Shown: piece by piece, positions 16,044-25,721 of the stretch
Layout: every line of letters starts with the position of its first letter
Position numbering within the stretch: the first letter of the stretch is position 1
Assembly: GCF_004346185.1 (NCBI RefSeq)
Contig: NZ_SMAI01000006.1
Coordinates: 186,001 to 250,000 of the forward strand
DNA length: 64,000 bases
Source: Aquabacter spiritensis
GTDB taxonomy: Bacteria; Pseudomonadota; Alphaproteobacteria; Rhizobiales; Xanthobacteraceae
Reading direction: 5' to 3'
The notes under the pieces: generated by a model
What the model saw: only the letters and a program-made list of their open reading frames with translations
Database searches by the model: none
Told to the model about the DNA's origin: nothing
Translations under genes and position numbers: made by a program

Positions 16044-16970
16044 TCAGGACAGGTCCGGCAGGACGCGTTCGAGTTCTGCGCGCCGGGGCTCCAGGAAGCC
16101 GGGCAGCTTCAGCGCGTCACCGAGCGAGGCGGCCGGCTCGTCGACGGCGAAGCCGGGAATGTCGGTCGCGATCTCGAACAGCACCCCGCCGGGCTCACGG
16201 AAATAGACCGAACGGAAATAGTTGCGGTCCTTCTGCTCGGTGGTGCGGATCCCGTGATGCTCGGCGAGCCGGCGCACGATCTCCATCTCGGCGGCGTCGT
16301 CCGCCGCCCGGAACGCGACGTGATGGACGCTGCCGCCGCCAGGCCGGCCGCGCAGGAAGTCCCCGGCGACGCGAAGATCGACCACGCCGCCCAGCGCCGT
16401 CCCGGACCGGAAGCGGTGATAGGCGCCCTCGCTGCCCGCCGCGGCGAAGCCGAGGACGTCGGTGAGGATCGCGGCGGTGGGCGCCGCCTCCTTCACCAGC
16501 AGGCTGACGCCGTGAAAGCCGCGCACCGCATGCTCGGCCGGGATGTCGCCCGCCGACCAGGCCGCCTCAGCCTCGATGCCGGGCACCCCGACCAGAGCGA
16601 GGCGCATCCCGTCGGGATCGCGGAAGCCGAGCACGGTCTCGCCGAAGCGGCGGACCGGCGCATCGTGGGGTACGCTCTTCTCCACGAAGCGCTGGGTCCA
16701 ATAGCCGACCGCCGCTTCCGGGATGCGGAAGGTGGTTTCCTGGGTCTCTCCGACGCCGAGGCGTCCCGGCGCGACATGCTCCCAGGGGAAGAAGGTGAGG
16801 ATCGTGCCGGGGGAGCCGGCCGCGTCGCCGAAATAGAGGTGGTAGGTGCCAGGATCGTCGAAATTGACGGTCTTCTTCACCAGCCGCAGGCCCAGCACGC
16901 CGCGGTAGAAATCGAGATTGCGCCGCGCGGGGCCGGAAATGGCGGTGACGTGGTGGATACCGTTGGTCAT
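16044..16970 (-). CDS. Ring-cleaving dioxygenase of the VOC superfamily (MhqO-like)
   Basis: The 308-residue protein starts after GGAGGA and contains two paired glyoxalase/extradiol-type modules, one from about residue 5 and one from about 150. Visible motifs are I-H-H-V-T-A-I at the N-terminus (metal-ligand His), Y-H-L-Y-F-G-D near 43, G-F-H-G-V-S-L near 156, and V-H-H-V-A-F-R near 218 with E-P-G-G-V-L-F-E-I near 268 supplying the final glutamate. MhqO-type enzymes open hydroquinone rings using Fe(II) and oxygen. The MhqD-like hydrolase downstream on the same strand supports a quinone-detoxification role. The actual substrate is not known. Confidence 0.85.
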   Translation of the reverse strand: MTNGIHHVTAISGPARRNLDFYRGVLGLRLVKKTVNFDDPGTYHLYFGDAAGSPGTILTFFPWEHVAPGRLGVGETQETTFRIPEAAVGYWTQRFVEKSVPHDAPVRRFGETVLGFRDPDGMRLALVGVPGIEAEAAWSAGDIPAEHAVRGFHGVSLLVKEAAPTAAILTDVLGFAAAGSEGAYHRFRSGTALGGVVDLRVAGDFLRGRPGGGSVHHVAFRAADDAAEMEIVRRLAEHHGIRTTEQKDRNYFRSVYFREPGGVLFEIATDIPGFAVDEPAASLGDALKLPGFLEPRRAELERVLPDLS

Positions 16971-17041
16971 TCGAATGTCCTCCGGAAAGGGGTGTGAGCA
17001 TTGATTTAAGGAAAGCTCATTCAGATTTCCATCTTATGTTC

Positions 17042-17057
17042 ATTGCATTCTTGCAAT
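17042..17057. promoter_or_regulatory. Palindrome upstream of the dioxygenase gene, candidate operator
   Basis: ATTGCA and TGCAAT form an inverted repeat around a TTCT spacer (16 bp). It lies 72 bases before the dioxygenase start, in an AT-richer stretch (about 16990-17070) that is the likely promoter region for the minus-strand gene. MarR-type repressors often control such genes from sites of this kind, but no regulator gene is adjacent, so the binder is unknown. Confidence 0.35.
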
Positions 17058-17261
17058 CGTTTTTGGCAGAAGCGCCGCCGCGCCATCGCCGCCTCCGGGC
17101 GGCAGACCCTCGCTGCGCCCTGTCCGGGGATGTCGCGCCCGCATGGCCGAAGCGCGACCCCTGTCCGCGAAAGGATTTCGCTCTGCCTGAATTCCCTCTA
17201 AGAGATGTGCGACACATTGGTCCGCAGAACACCCTGCACTGGAAATAAAGGTCTCGAGGAC

Positions 17262-19118
17262 ATGCCCCAGTATCGCTCGCGCACCTCCACCCACGGCCGC
17301 AACATGGCGGGCGCGCGCGGATTGTGGCGCGCCACCGGCATGAAGGACGGCGATTTCGGCAAGCCGATCATCGCGGTGGTGAATTCCTTCACGCAATTCG
17401 TGCCGGGCCATGTGCATCTGAAGGATCTCGGCCAACTTGTCGCCCGCGAAATCGAGAAGGCCGGCGGCGTCGCGAAAGAGTTCAACACCATCGCGGTCGA
17501 CGACGGCATCGCGATGGGCCATGACGGGATGCTCTATTCTCTGCCCTCGCGCGAAATCATCGCCGACAGCGTGGAATATATGGTCAACGCGCATTGCGCC
17601 GACGCCATGGTCTGCATCTCCAATTGCGACAAGATCACCCCCGGCATGCTGATGGCCGCGATGCGCCTCAATGTCCCGGCCGTGTTCGTGTCCGGCGGCC
17701 CGATGGAGGCCGGCAAGGTGATCCTCTCGACCGGCGAGACCAAGTCGGTCGACCTGATCGACGCGATGATCTCCGCCGCCGACGAGCGGGTGTCCGACGA
17801 GGACGTGAAGGTGATGGAGCGCTCGGCCTGTCCGACCTGCGGCTCCTGCTCCGGCATGTTCACGGCCAATTCCATGAACTGCCTCACCGAGGCGCTCGGC
17901 CTCGCGCTGCCCGGCAACGGCTCGGTGCTCGCCACCCATTCCGATCGCGAGCGCCTGTTCGTCGAAGCCGGACATCTCATCGTCGATCTCGCCCGGCGCT
18001 ATTACGAGCAGGACGATGCCAGCGTCCTGCCGCGCGCGATCGCCAGCTTCAAGGCGTTCGAGAACGCCATGACGCTCGACATCTCGATGGGCGGCTCGAC
18101 CAATACCGTGCTGCATCTGCTCGCCGCGGCGAACGAGGGCGAAGTCGGCTTCACCATGGCGGACATCGATCGCCTGTCGCGCAAGGTCCCGGTCCTGTGC
18201 AAGGTCGCGCCGGCCGTCGCCAACATCCATATGGAAGACGTGCACCGCGCCGGCGGCATCATGGCGATCCTCGGCGAGCTCGATCGCGGCGGGCTGATCC
18301 ACAATGATCTGCCGACCGTGCATGCCGCGACCATGTCCGAGGCGCTGGAGCGCTGGGACATCGTGCGCAGCCGCAGCGAAAGCGTGCAGACCTTCTTCCG
18401 CGCCGCGCCCGGCGGCGTGCCGACCCAGGTCGCCTTCAGCCAGTCGCGCCGCTGGGACGATCTCGACCTCGACCGCGAAGCCGGCGTGATCCGCAATGTG
18501 GCGCACGCTTATTCCAAGGACGGCGGTCTCGCGGTGCTGTACGGCAACATCGCCGAGGAAGGCTGCATCGTGAAGACCGCGGGGGTCGACGCCTCCAACC
18601 TCACCTTCACCGGTCCGGCGCGCATCTTCGAGAGCCAGGATGCGGCGGTGGAGGCGATCCTTTCGACCGGCCGCATCACCCCCGGCGACATCGTGCTGAT
18701 CCGCTACGAGGGTCCGCGCGGCGGACCGGGCATGCAGGAAATGCTCTATCCGACCTCCTATCTGAAGTCGAAGGGGCTCGGCAAACAATGCGCGCTCGTC
18801 ACCGACGGGCGGTTCTCGGGCGGCTCCTCGGGCCTGTCGATCGGCCATGTCTCGCCCGAAGCGGCCGAGGGCGGCGCGATCGGTCTGGTCGAGGACGGCG
18901 ACACGATCGAGATCGACATCCCGAACCGCCGGATCCACCTCAAAGTGTCCGACGACGAGCTGGCGCGGCGCCGCGCCGCGATGGAGGCGAAGGGCGACAA
19001 GGCGTGGAAGCCGGCCGCCCGCACCCGCATCGTTTCGCAGGCGCTCCAGGCCTATGCGGCGCTCACCACCTCCGCCTCGCGGGGCGCGGTGCGGGACGTC
19101 TCCGCGCTGAAGCGCTGA
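17262..19118 (+). CDS. ilvD: Dihydroxy-acid dehydratase
   Basis: The ATG at 17262 gives the typical M-P-Q-Y-R-S start; GAGGA precedes it closely. The 618-residue product carries the family landmarks: N-M-A-G-A-R near residue 15, [11 protein letters not shown] near 123 and [11 protein letters not shown] near 195 (iron-sulfur cysteines), M-G-G-S-T-N near 279, and [15 protein letters not shown] near 517. It dehydrates 2,3-dihydroxy-3-methyl acids to the 2-keto precursors of valine, leucine and isoleucine. It stands alone; other ilv genes are not in the window. Confidence 0.97.
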   Translation: MPQYRSRTSTHGRNMAGARGLWRATGMKDGDFGKPIIAVVNSFTQFVPGHVHLKDLGQLVAREIEKAGGVAKEFNTIAVDDGIAMGHDGMLYSLPSREIIADSVEYMVNAHCADAMVCISNCDKITPGMLMAAMRLNVPAVFVSGGPMEAGKVILSTGETKSVDLIDAMISAADERVSDEDVKVMERSACPTCGSCSGMFTANSMNCLTEALGLALPGNGSVLATHSDRERLFVEAGHLIVDLARRYYEQDDASVLPRAIASFKAFENAMTLDISMGGSTNTVLHLLAAANEGEVGFTMADIDRLSRKVPVLCKVAPAVANIHMEDVHRAGGIMAILGELDRGGLIHNDLPTVHAATMSEALERWDIVRSRSESVQTFFRAAPGGVPTQVAFSQSRRWDDLDLDREAGVIRNVAHAYSKDGGLAVLYGNIAEEGCIVKTAGVDASNLTFTGPARIFESQDAAVEAILSTGRITPGDIVLIRYEGPRGGPGMQEMLYPTSYLKSKGLGKQCALVTDGRFSGGSSGLSIGHVSPEAAEGGAIGLVEDGDTIEIDIPNRRIHLKVSDDELARRRAAMEAKGDKAWKPAARTRIVSQALQAYAALTTSASRGAVRDVSALKR

Positions 19119-19128
19119 GGGTCCAAGG

Positions 19129-19152
19129 GCGGGACACCGTCGCGCGTCCCGC
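19129..19152. terminator. Hairpin between convergent ilvD and AhpD-like genes
   Basis: GCGGGAC and GTCCCGC pair across a 10-base loop, between the ilvD stop (19118) and the end of the convergent AhpD-like gene (19164). There is no T tract, so it would be a Rho-assisted or RNA-end-protecting stem rather than a classical terminator. Confidence 0.35.
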
Positions 19153-19163
19153 GCCAGCGGCCG

Positions 19164-19781
19164 TCACGCCGGCTCGGACTTGCCGTGGGCGCCGAGCGAC
19201 CATCCCCGCTTGTCGAGATCGTGCGAGGCCGCATAAGCGAGCGGCTTCTCCTCCAGCTCCGACTGCAAGGTGTCGTTCCAGCGGTTCAGGAAGCCGAACA
19301 AAGCGATGACGGCGACGATCTCGACGATCTGCTCGGTTGTGTAATGCGCCTTCAAAGCCTCGAAATCGGCGTCGGTCACGGCGTTCGGCACCAGAGCGGC
19401 GCCGAGCGCGACGCGCAGCGCGGTCCGCTCCGCCTCGGTGAAGAGCGGGCTGGTCTCGAATTCCCAGACCGCATCGATCTTTTCCCGCTCGCCCGCCGCC
19501 TGCGGCAGGCCATCGGCGTTCGCCACCGCATGGAGCATGCAATAATTGCAGCCGGCGGCACGGCTCGCGACATGGGCGACCAGCCATTTCAGCACGGGCG
19601 GAACCTGCCGCTCGACCCGTAGCGTGACATAAGCGAGATCGGTGAAGGCGCGCAGAATGTCCGGGACGTGGGCCATCATGCGCCACGCATTGGGCACGGT
19701 GCCGCCCTGCTGCTCGACCCGCGCGAACAGCGGTTCGAGTTCGCCGAGCTGATCGCGGGGCAGCATGGGGAGTCGGCTCAT
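19164..19781 (-). CDS. Carboxymuconolactone decarboxylase/AhpD-like family protein
   Basis: A 205-residue all-helical protein with the C-N-Y-C redox motif at residues 78-81 followed by a histidine, characteristic of the AhpD-like branch of the carboxymuconolactone decarboxylase family. Members with this CxxC motif act as peroxidases or thiol reductants rather than decarboxylases. A conserved E-A-E-R-T-A-L segment follows near residue 116. It converges on ilvD and is read from the 115-base gap before the CVNH gene. No partner reductase is nearby, so its physiological role is open. Confidence 0.85.
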   Translation of the reverse strand: MSRLPMLPRDQLGELEPLFARVEQQGGTVPNAWRMMAHVPDILRAFTDLAYVTLRVERQVPPVLKWLVAHVASRAAGCNYCMLHAVANADGLPQAAGEREKIDAVWEFETSPLFTEAERTALRVALGAALVPNAVTDADFEALKAHYTTEQIVEIVAVIALFGFLNRWNDTLQSELEEKPLAYAASHDLDKRGWSLGAHGKSEPA

Positions 19782-19896
19782 CGTCGGACCTCGGGCGTGG
19801 GAGGGAAGGAGCCGGCCGACCTTGCGGCGTCCGGCCCGTCAGAGAACCGCCGATCTCGCCGCGCATCAAGCAACCCGAGGCGGCAATCCGCAGGCA

Positions 19897-20364
19897 TCAC
19901 CGGCAGGTGAGCCGCCCGTCATTATTGGCGATGTCGCGGCCCGGGCCGCACCAGCTCGTCGCGGTCGTCGCGTCCACCCACCGCCCCCGCGAATCCTGAC
20001 ACGTGGCCTTCAGCCAGCCCGCCGAGACGCGGATATCCCGGCAGGTCGCCATATAGGATCCGGCCGGCGGACGTTCCGCGCCGAAGGCGCCTGTGCTCGG
20101 CGCGGCGCCGACCCCGCCGCTTTTGCAGACCAGCCGCCCGTCTTCATTGGCGATGTCGTTGCCGGACGCGCACCAGGACGGCACGGTCGTCGCCTGCACC
20201 CAGCGGCCCGACCGGTCCTGGCAGGTCGCATTGAGCCAGCCCGCGACCATGCGCACGTCCTGGCAGCTGGTGAGATAAGTCCCCGCCGGCGGTTGCTCGG
20301 CCGAAGCGGGGGCGGCGAAAAGGGCCATCGCGCAAAAGGCGAGGTGAAAAATGGCGATACGCAT
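19897..20364 (-). CDS. Secreted two-repeat CVNH (cyanovirin-like) protein
   Basis: The 155-residue product starts at 20364 with a clear signal peptide (M-R-I-A-I-F-H-L-A-F-C-A-M-A-L-F followed by A-P-A-S-A, cleavage near residue 22). The mature part has two repeats of about 50 residues, each with the pattern G-x-Y-x-x-C, W-L-x-A-T-C-Q-D, W-C and D-G-R-L-x-C, which is the cyanovirin-N homology (CVNH) layout; paired cysteines suggest disulfides. CVNH proteins often bind mannose-type sugars, but sugar binding here is inference. It is divergent from the giant polysaccharide gene 230 bases away, which makes a cell-surface glycan role plausible. Confidence 0.75.
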   Translation of the reverse strand: MRIAIFHLAFCAMALFAAPASAEQPPAGTYLTSCQDVRMVAGWLNATCQDRSGRWVQATTVPSWCASGNDIANEDGRLVCKSGGVGAAPSTGAFGAERPPAGSYMATCRDIRVSAGWLKATCQDSRGRWVDATTATSWCGPGRDIANNDGRLTCR

Positions 20365-20594
20365 GGACCGTCCCCCTTGCAAGCTTCCGCCCGCACAATC
20401 GGTTGTTTCGTCCCCGGCGACGCGGCATCGACCGGTTCCAGAATTCTATCCCCCTTCAAATCCGCCCCGCGAGCAATCCGGAGGCACCGTCCGAGCGCAA
20501 TATCCAGGTCCCGCCAGCCCCTGGATGCCGGCATGGACCAAAGCTGGCATCGGCAGTATAGAGACGCGCTTCCTTGTGCGGAGAGACTCTCAAG

Positions 20595-23500
20595 ATGGGC
20601 GAAACAGGCTATGATGAAGAGTATTTCCGCTCGCATTGCGGCCTGCCCTACCATCGCGAAGAACCGCATTGGCTGAAGTTTTTCGGTGAAGTGGCGAATC
20701 GGATCGATGATCTTTTCGCTCCGCGGACTGTATTCGATGCTGGATGTGCAATCGGACTTCTTGTGGAGACCCTGCGCGCGCGGGGCATCGAAGCCTTCGG
20801 GCGTGACTTTTCGAGCTATGCGATCGGCCAAGTACCGGTCGGGCTGCAGCCCTTTTGCACATGCGGTTCGATCGCCGATCCGATAGAGGGCACGTTTGAT
20901 CTCGTCACCTGCATCGAAGTCCTGGAGCACATGTCCCCCGAGGAGGGGCGCCGTGCGGTCGAAAATATGTGCCGTATCGCGCCACGCATTCTGTTTTCGT
21001 CGAGCCCGACCGATTTTACCGAGTCCACCCATATCAACGTCCAGCCGCCCATTTACTGGATGCAGCTTTTCGCGGAGCAGGGCTTCGGGCCGAAAGCGGA
21101 CTTCGACGGTTCCTTTCTCACGCCGTGGGCCATCGTTTTCGAACGCCGGCCGGTCCCACCCGATTCCATCGAGCTGGAGGCCCAGGCCCGACTCTCGCTG
21201 ACACGGATCCGGCTCGCCGACCAGAAGGCCAAAGAAGACACCGCGCGCGGCGTCCTGATCGGCGGATTTCAGTCCACGATCAACGACCTTCAGGCGCGCC
21301 TCTTGGCCGAGCAGACGGCGTGCGCGGCGGCGCGTGAGGCGCATGCCGCCGCGCACGCGGCAATGGCGCAGCAAAGCGCCAGCCTGACCGCTGCGCTCGC
21401 GGATCCCTTAGCGCGGATCGAGACGCTCGGACAGCAGCTGAACACCGTCGTCGGCGGGGAAACCGCGCTGACCGATCTCCGCGAGCGTCTCAGGGCCGCA
21501 GAAGCCGCGCATGCGCAGGCCCTACAGGCGCTGCACCTGGCAGAGAAGAACTTGATCGAAAGCAAAGCGGAAACGCGGGACCTGATGACCCGCTTGACCA
21601 CGCACCAGGAAAGGCGCGCGCTGTTCAGGTTTCCCAAGCGGACAAGAACCGACGGCAAGAACCCAGACCCCGCCCCCCCGTCCCTCAGCCCGGAGGAAAC
21701 CGAAGCCGAGACTTCGGGCCTCTTCGATACACCCTGGTATCTCGACCGCTATCCCGACATCCCGCGGGACCAGCATGCCGCCGTCCGCCATTTCTTCGAA
21801 TTCGGCGCCGCGGAAGGGCGGGACCCCAATCGGCATTTCTCGACGCGCTGGTATGTGGCCGCCCATCCGGAGGTCGCGGCGAGCGGGCTCAACCCGCTCA
21901 CTCATTACATCCGGCTGGGATCGCGGGCGGGCTTCAAGCCGTCCGAGGATTTCGACCCCGCTTGGTACCGCAGGACCTATCCCGACATCGTCAAGGCCGA
22001 ACTCGAGCCCCTCACGCATTACCTGCACCACGGCGAGGCTGAAGGCCGCCGCCGCCATGCCACCGATCGCTCGCGGGATGTTGCCGACGCCATGCTTGCA
22101 ATGGTCAAGGCACCATCGCCCGCGCGCGAACGTGTTTTGTTCGTCACGCACGCCCCGGGCGGACAGATCAAACCGCATCTGCGTCCCTATCTCGACGCAT
22201 TGAGAGAATGCGGTCTGGCGGTCACGCTGATCATCGTCGCAGAGCCCACGGACGACGTCGATCCGTCGGCCCTGCTAGATCTCGTCGACGGCCTGTTCGT
22301 ACGGGAGAATGGCGGCTTCGACTTCGCGGCATGGGCGCATGTCGCCCGCCAGATCGACATGTCCGGGGTTCAGCTTCTCTGCCTCGCCAATGACAGCATG
22401 GTCGGCCCCTTCTCGGTCGAGGCGATGCGACGGGTGATGGACCGCGTGCGCGCGTCCGACGCAGACTTGATCGGCCTCACCGACAATTACGAATTCAGGC
22501 ACCATTTGCAGAGCTATTTTCTGGTCGCCAAGAACCGGGGCGTCGACAAGCTGACTGCGTTTCTGGGCTCCGTGCGGTGGCTGGAGACCAAGCAAGAAGT
22601 CATCATGTCTTACGAGTTGGAGACCCTCGATGCCTTCACGGCCGCGGGGCTGACGGGAGAAGCTCTGTTTCCCTCGCGGAGCGAGGTCAATCGCACCACC
22701 AACGAATGGCGGGCGCTGATCGAAGAGGGTTTCCCTTTCATCAAGATGATCGTCCTCCAATCCCTGGACGCGGAGCAAAGGCGATCAGTGTTATCCGAAC
22801 AGGGCTACGATCCGACTTTCGCCGAAGCCAGCATCGCTCTGTTTCCAAAGAGGCCGTCCTCCACACCGCCGTCCAACGATGACCGGGACGAGCTTCTCGC
22901 GATCAATGCTGCCCTCAGGGGCCAGATCGAGAGCGCTCTGGTTCACGCGGACCATGCCGCGGCGCGGATCACCGCACTGGAGCATGAGGTGTCCCGGAAT
23001 CGGAAGCGCCCTTGGCGGCTGGTTCGGAGCAAGTTGAAATACCCGCTCTACAGGTGGCTCGCGACCTTCAGCCCGCCTTTGTCCGCGTCGCGCGCAGCGA
23101 TATACGCTGATCGTGCGGCACGTCACGACCCCCATCGGGCCGAATTCGGACCATCGGTCGCCACCGCCCTCCTCCCCCCCCCCCGGCCTGCCCAGGCGGC
23201 GCGGATCTATCCCGGCCGCAAAAAGCCCGATCCGACTCGGGGAAACGTACTGGTCGTCAGCCACCAGGCGAGTCGGACCGGTGCGCCGATCCTGGCGTTG
23301 AACATCGGCGAGCGGCTTTCATCCCGCTACAACATCTTCTTCCTGTGCCTAACCGGCGGTGACCTCATCGATGATTTCTGCGCCGTGTCCGCGGCAGTCG
23401 TCGATGCAAACCTCCACAGCATGGAGTCGGCGCATTACGAACAGCTGATTCAGCGGCTCGTTACGAAGGAGCGGTTTGCATTCGCCGTTGTAAATTCTGT

Positions 23501-25433
23501 CGAATCTCATGCGGTTTTGCGACCGCTGCACGAAAACGGCGTGCCGTCGGTGGCCCTGCTCCACGAATTTGCATCCTATACCGGAAAGAAGTCGGCTTTC
23601 CCCGAAGCCCTCCGCTGGGCCGCCGAGACCGTCTTCTCGACGCGCCTGACACTGGACAATGCATTCGACAATAACCTGATGGACTTTACGCCGAGGCTGC
23701 ACGTCCTCCCGCAGGGCAAATGCAATCCGCCGGAACAGACCGTCTCGGAAGCCTCTCGTAGTGCCGAAAAGGCACGCCTTCGCGAGGTCCTGGCCCCCCT
23801 GCCGGCCGCGCGCAAGAGGTTCCAAGTTCTCGGTGCCGGGACCGTCGAAATCCGCAAGGGCGTAGACCTCTTCATCGAAACCGCCACACGCGTCCTGGCG
23901 TCTCCAGGATCGGATCATATCCATTTCGTATGGATTGGGGCGGGCTACGCGCCGGACCGGGACTATGCCTACTCGGTTTATCTGCGCGACCAGATCCAGC
24001 GGGCCGGGATCGAGCATCGCGTGACAATGCTGCCGGCGACTTCCGAAATCGGGTTCGTTTACGAATTCACCGACGTATTGCTGCTGCCCAGTCGCCTCGA
24101 TCCGCTGCCGAACGTGGGAATCGACGCACTGTGCCTCGGGATCCCGGTTCTATGCTTCAAGGAAGCCACTGGAATAGCGGACCTGCTCACGTCCGCCGGG
24201 CTCGAGGACACGTGCGTCGCGGATTATATCGACACCGCCGATATCGCTGGAAAGCTCCTCGCGCTCGCCTCCTCGGAGACGCTCTATCAGTCGGTCTCCG
24301 AAAGGACGAAGGCGTATGCGGACAAATCCGTGGATCTCGACGGATATGTCGCGCGCCTCGAAGCGCTGGCGCTGAACGCCACCCGCCGCGCGGCGGGCAA
24401 GGCCGTCGATGCGGCGGAAATAGTGCGCTCCGGGCATTTTCGAGCGGACTTCTTCGAAGCCGCCGACCGCACGGCGTCCCCGCCCAGCGAGATTGTCGGC
24501 GACTATTTCGAAAGCCTCAACTGGGTCGGCGCCGCCCGAAAGCCGGAACCCGGCTTCAACCCCTTCATCTATGCCGATACGCCTGCGAGCGGGTATGATG
24601 GACTGACGGATGCCTATGCGGATTTTCTGCGCAAGGGGCGTCCCCCTGGTCCCTGGAAGGTGCCCGTCCTCGAAGGCGGAGGGGAATTCGACAGCCCGTC
24701 CGCGGCCTCGGTGAAGGCTGCCCTCCACATTCATGCCTATTTCACCGACCGGTTGCCGGAAATCTCCGAGCGTTTGTCTTTGAACCAATCGCACCCCGAT
24801 CTCTTCATCAGCGTGGATGAAGCGACGCCGACCGATAAGGTGCGCAACGTCTTCAAATCCTACCGAGGACGGGTGGTGGTGCGCCCGACCCAGAATATCG
24901 GGCGAGACATCGCACCCTTTCTAACGGCATTCGGACCCGAACTGGTTCGCGACTACGAGGTGATCGGGCATATTCATGTCAAGAAGAGCAGCCGGCTGGG
25001 AAGCGTGGCGTTTGTCGAGGCATGGAGCGACTTCCTTCTGGAAAACATGCTCGGCGGTGCGCGTGGCGGCCCGATGCTCGACCGAATCCTGGGCCGATTC
25101 GAGCAGGATGCGAAAACCGGTCTGATCTATCCCGACGACCCGCATATTTTCGGCTGGACCCGGAACTTGCGCAAAGCCGAGCGCATCGCGCGGACGATGG
25201 GGCACGCGACTTTGCCGCGAATGATCAATTTTCCCATCGGCACCATGTTCTGGATACGCGCTGCGGCGCTCAAGCCCTTCATCGACCTGGGCCTCGACTG
25301 GGCCGACTATCCGCGCGAGCCGCTTCCCGACGACGGCACGGACCTGCATGCGCTCGAACGCCTGTTCGGGGTCGTTCCCATGCTCGCGGGCTGGCAGACG
25401 ACGGTGACGAACATACGAGGTGTGACACGCTAG
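20595..25433 (+). CDS. Giant methyltransferase / glycosyltransferase / RgpF-like fusion protein
   Basis: A 1612-residue protein starting at ATG 20595 (a TTG at 20574 is possible). Domains in order: SAM methyltransferase (about 1-200, V-F-D-A-G-C-A-I-G near 45); Ala-rich coiled coil (200-345); three repeats of the W-Y-x-x-x-Y-P-D type (376-488) common in polysaccharide transferases; an RgpF-type rhamnan-synthesis domain (513-735, G-G-F-D-F-A-A-W); a second short coil and basic patch (770-830); a GT4-like glycosyltransferase (883-1270, G-T-V-E-I-R-K-G-V and P-S-R-L-D-P-L-P-N-V-G-I-D); and a second RgpF-type domain (1373-1612, N-I-G-R-D-I-A-P-F-L). It probably builds a surface polysaccharide at the membrane face. 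A C11 run lies between the two halves. Codon use is visibly less GC-rich than in neighbouring housekeeping genes. Confidence 0.85.
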   Translation: MGETGYDEEYFRSHCGLPYHREEPHWLKFFGEVANRIDDLFAPRTVFDAGCAIGLLVETLRARGIEAFGRDFSSYAIGQVPVGLQPFCTCGSIADPIEGTFDLVTCIEVLEHMSPEEGRRAVENMCRIAPRILFSSSPTDFTESTHINVQPPIYWMQLFAEQGFGPKADFDGSFLTPWAIVFERRPVPPDSIELEAQARLSLTRIRLADQKAKEDTARGVLIGGFQSTINDLQARLLAEQTACAAAREAHAAAHAAMAQQSASLTAALADPLARIETLGQQLNTVVGGETALTDLRERLRAAEAAHAQALQALHLAEKNLIESKAETRDLMTRLTTHQERRALFRFPKRTRTDGKNPDPAPPSLSPEETEAETSGLFDTPWYLDRYPDIPRDQHAAVRHFFEFGAAEGRDPNRHFSTRWYVAAHPEVAASGLNPLTHYIRLGSRAGFKPSEDFDPAWYRRTYPDIVKAELEPLTHYLHHGEAEGRRRHATDRSRDVADAMLAMVKAPSPARERVLFVTHAPGGQIKPHLRPYLDALRECGLAVTLIIVAEPTDDVDPSALLDLVDGLFVRENGGFDFAAWAHVARQIDMSGVQLLCLANDSMVGPFSVEAMRRVMDRVRASDADLIGLTDNYEFRHHLQSYFLVAKNRGVDKLTAFLGSVRWLETKQEVIMSYELETLDAFTAAGLTGEALFPSRSEVNRTTNEWRALIEEGFPFIKMIVLQSLDAEQRRSVLSEQGYDPTFAEASIALFPKRPSSTPPSNDDRDELLAINAALRGQIESALVHADHAAARITALEHEVSRNRKRPWRLVRSKLKYPLYRWLATFSPPLSASRAAIYADRAARHDPHRAEFGPSVATALLPPPRPAQAARIYPGRKKPDPTRGNVLVVSHQASRTGAPILALNIGERLSSRYNIFFLCLTGGDLIDDFCAVSAAVVDANLHSMESAHYEQLIQRLVTKERFAFAVVNSVESHAVLRPLHENGVPSVALLHEFASYTGKKSAFPEALRWAAETVFSTRLTLDNAFDNNLMDFTPRLHVLPQGKCNPPEQTVSEASRSAEKARLREVLAPLPAARKRFQVLGAGTVEIRKGVDLFIETATRVLASPGSDHIHFVWIGAGYAPDRDYAYSVYLRDQIQRAGIEHRVTMLPATSEIGFVYEFTDVLLLPSRLDPLPNVGIDALCLGIPVLCFKEATGIADLLTSAGLEDTCVADYIDTADIAGKLLALASSETLYQSVSERTKAYADKSVDLDGYVARLEALALNATRRAAGKAVDAAEIVRSGHFRADFFEAADRTASPPSEIVGDYFESLNWVGAARKPEPGFNPFIYADTPASGYDGLTDAYADFLRKGRPPGPWKVPVLEGGGEFDSPSAASVKAALHIHAYFTDRLPEISERLSLNQSHPDLFISVDEATPTDKVRNVFKSYRGRVVVRPTQNIGRDIAPFLTAFGPELVRDYEVIGHIHVKKSSRLGSVAFVEAWSDFLLENMLGGARGGPMLDRILGRFEQDAKTGLIYPDDPHIFGWTRNLRKAERIARTMGHATLPRMINFPIGTMFWIRAAALKPFIDLGLDWADYPREPLPDDGTDLHALERLFGVVPMLAGWQTTVTNIRGVTR
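23174..23184 (+). repeat. C11 homopolymer inside the giant glycosyltransferase gene
   Basis: Eleven consecutive C residues encode the three prolines at residues 861-863 and parts of the flanking codons, in the linker between the RgpF-type and GT4 halves. The frame stays open through it in this sequence. Gain or loss of one C would shift the frame. Long C tracts in surface-glycan genes are classical slippage sites for phase variation; they are also common sequencing-error sites. Confidence 0.8.
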
Positions 25434-25721
25434 AGCCCAAGCCGCCCCGTCGAAACGACGTGATCGGCGGAACCGCCTGCAATTCTTGATAGAGCACGGT
25501 TCCGATCAGATCGCGCGGCAATTTGATTGGCGCGCCGTCTCGGACGGAGTTTGATCGGGCGAATTCGGCCGGATGGGCGATGCGACTTTTCCAGAACCTT
25601 CATAGACACTGCCTTACCCTTTTGCACGCATGCGCCAAAGGGACCTTTTCCGGAGGGGGCTGTGCGGCCGCATCTGGAAGGACGCAGTTTTGATTGTTTC
25701 AGTGCGACGAGAACATTCTGC

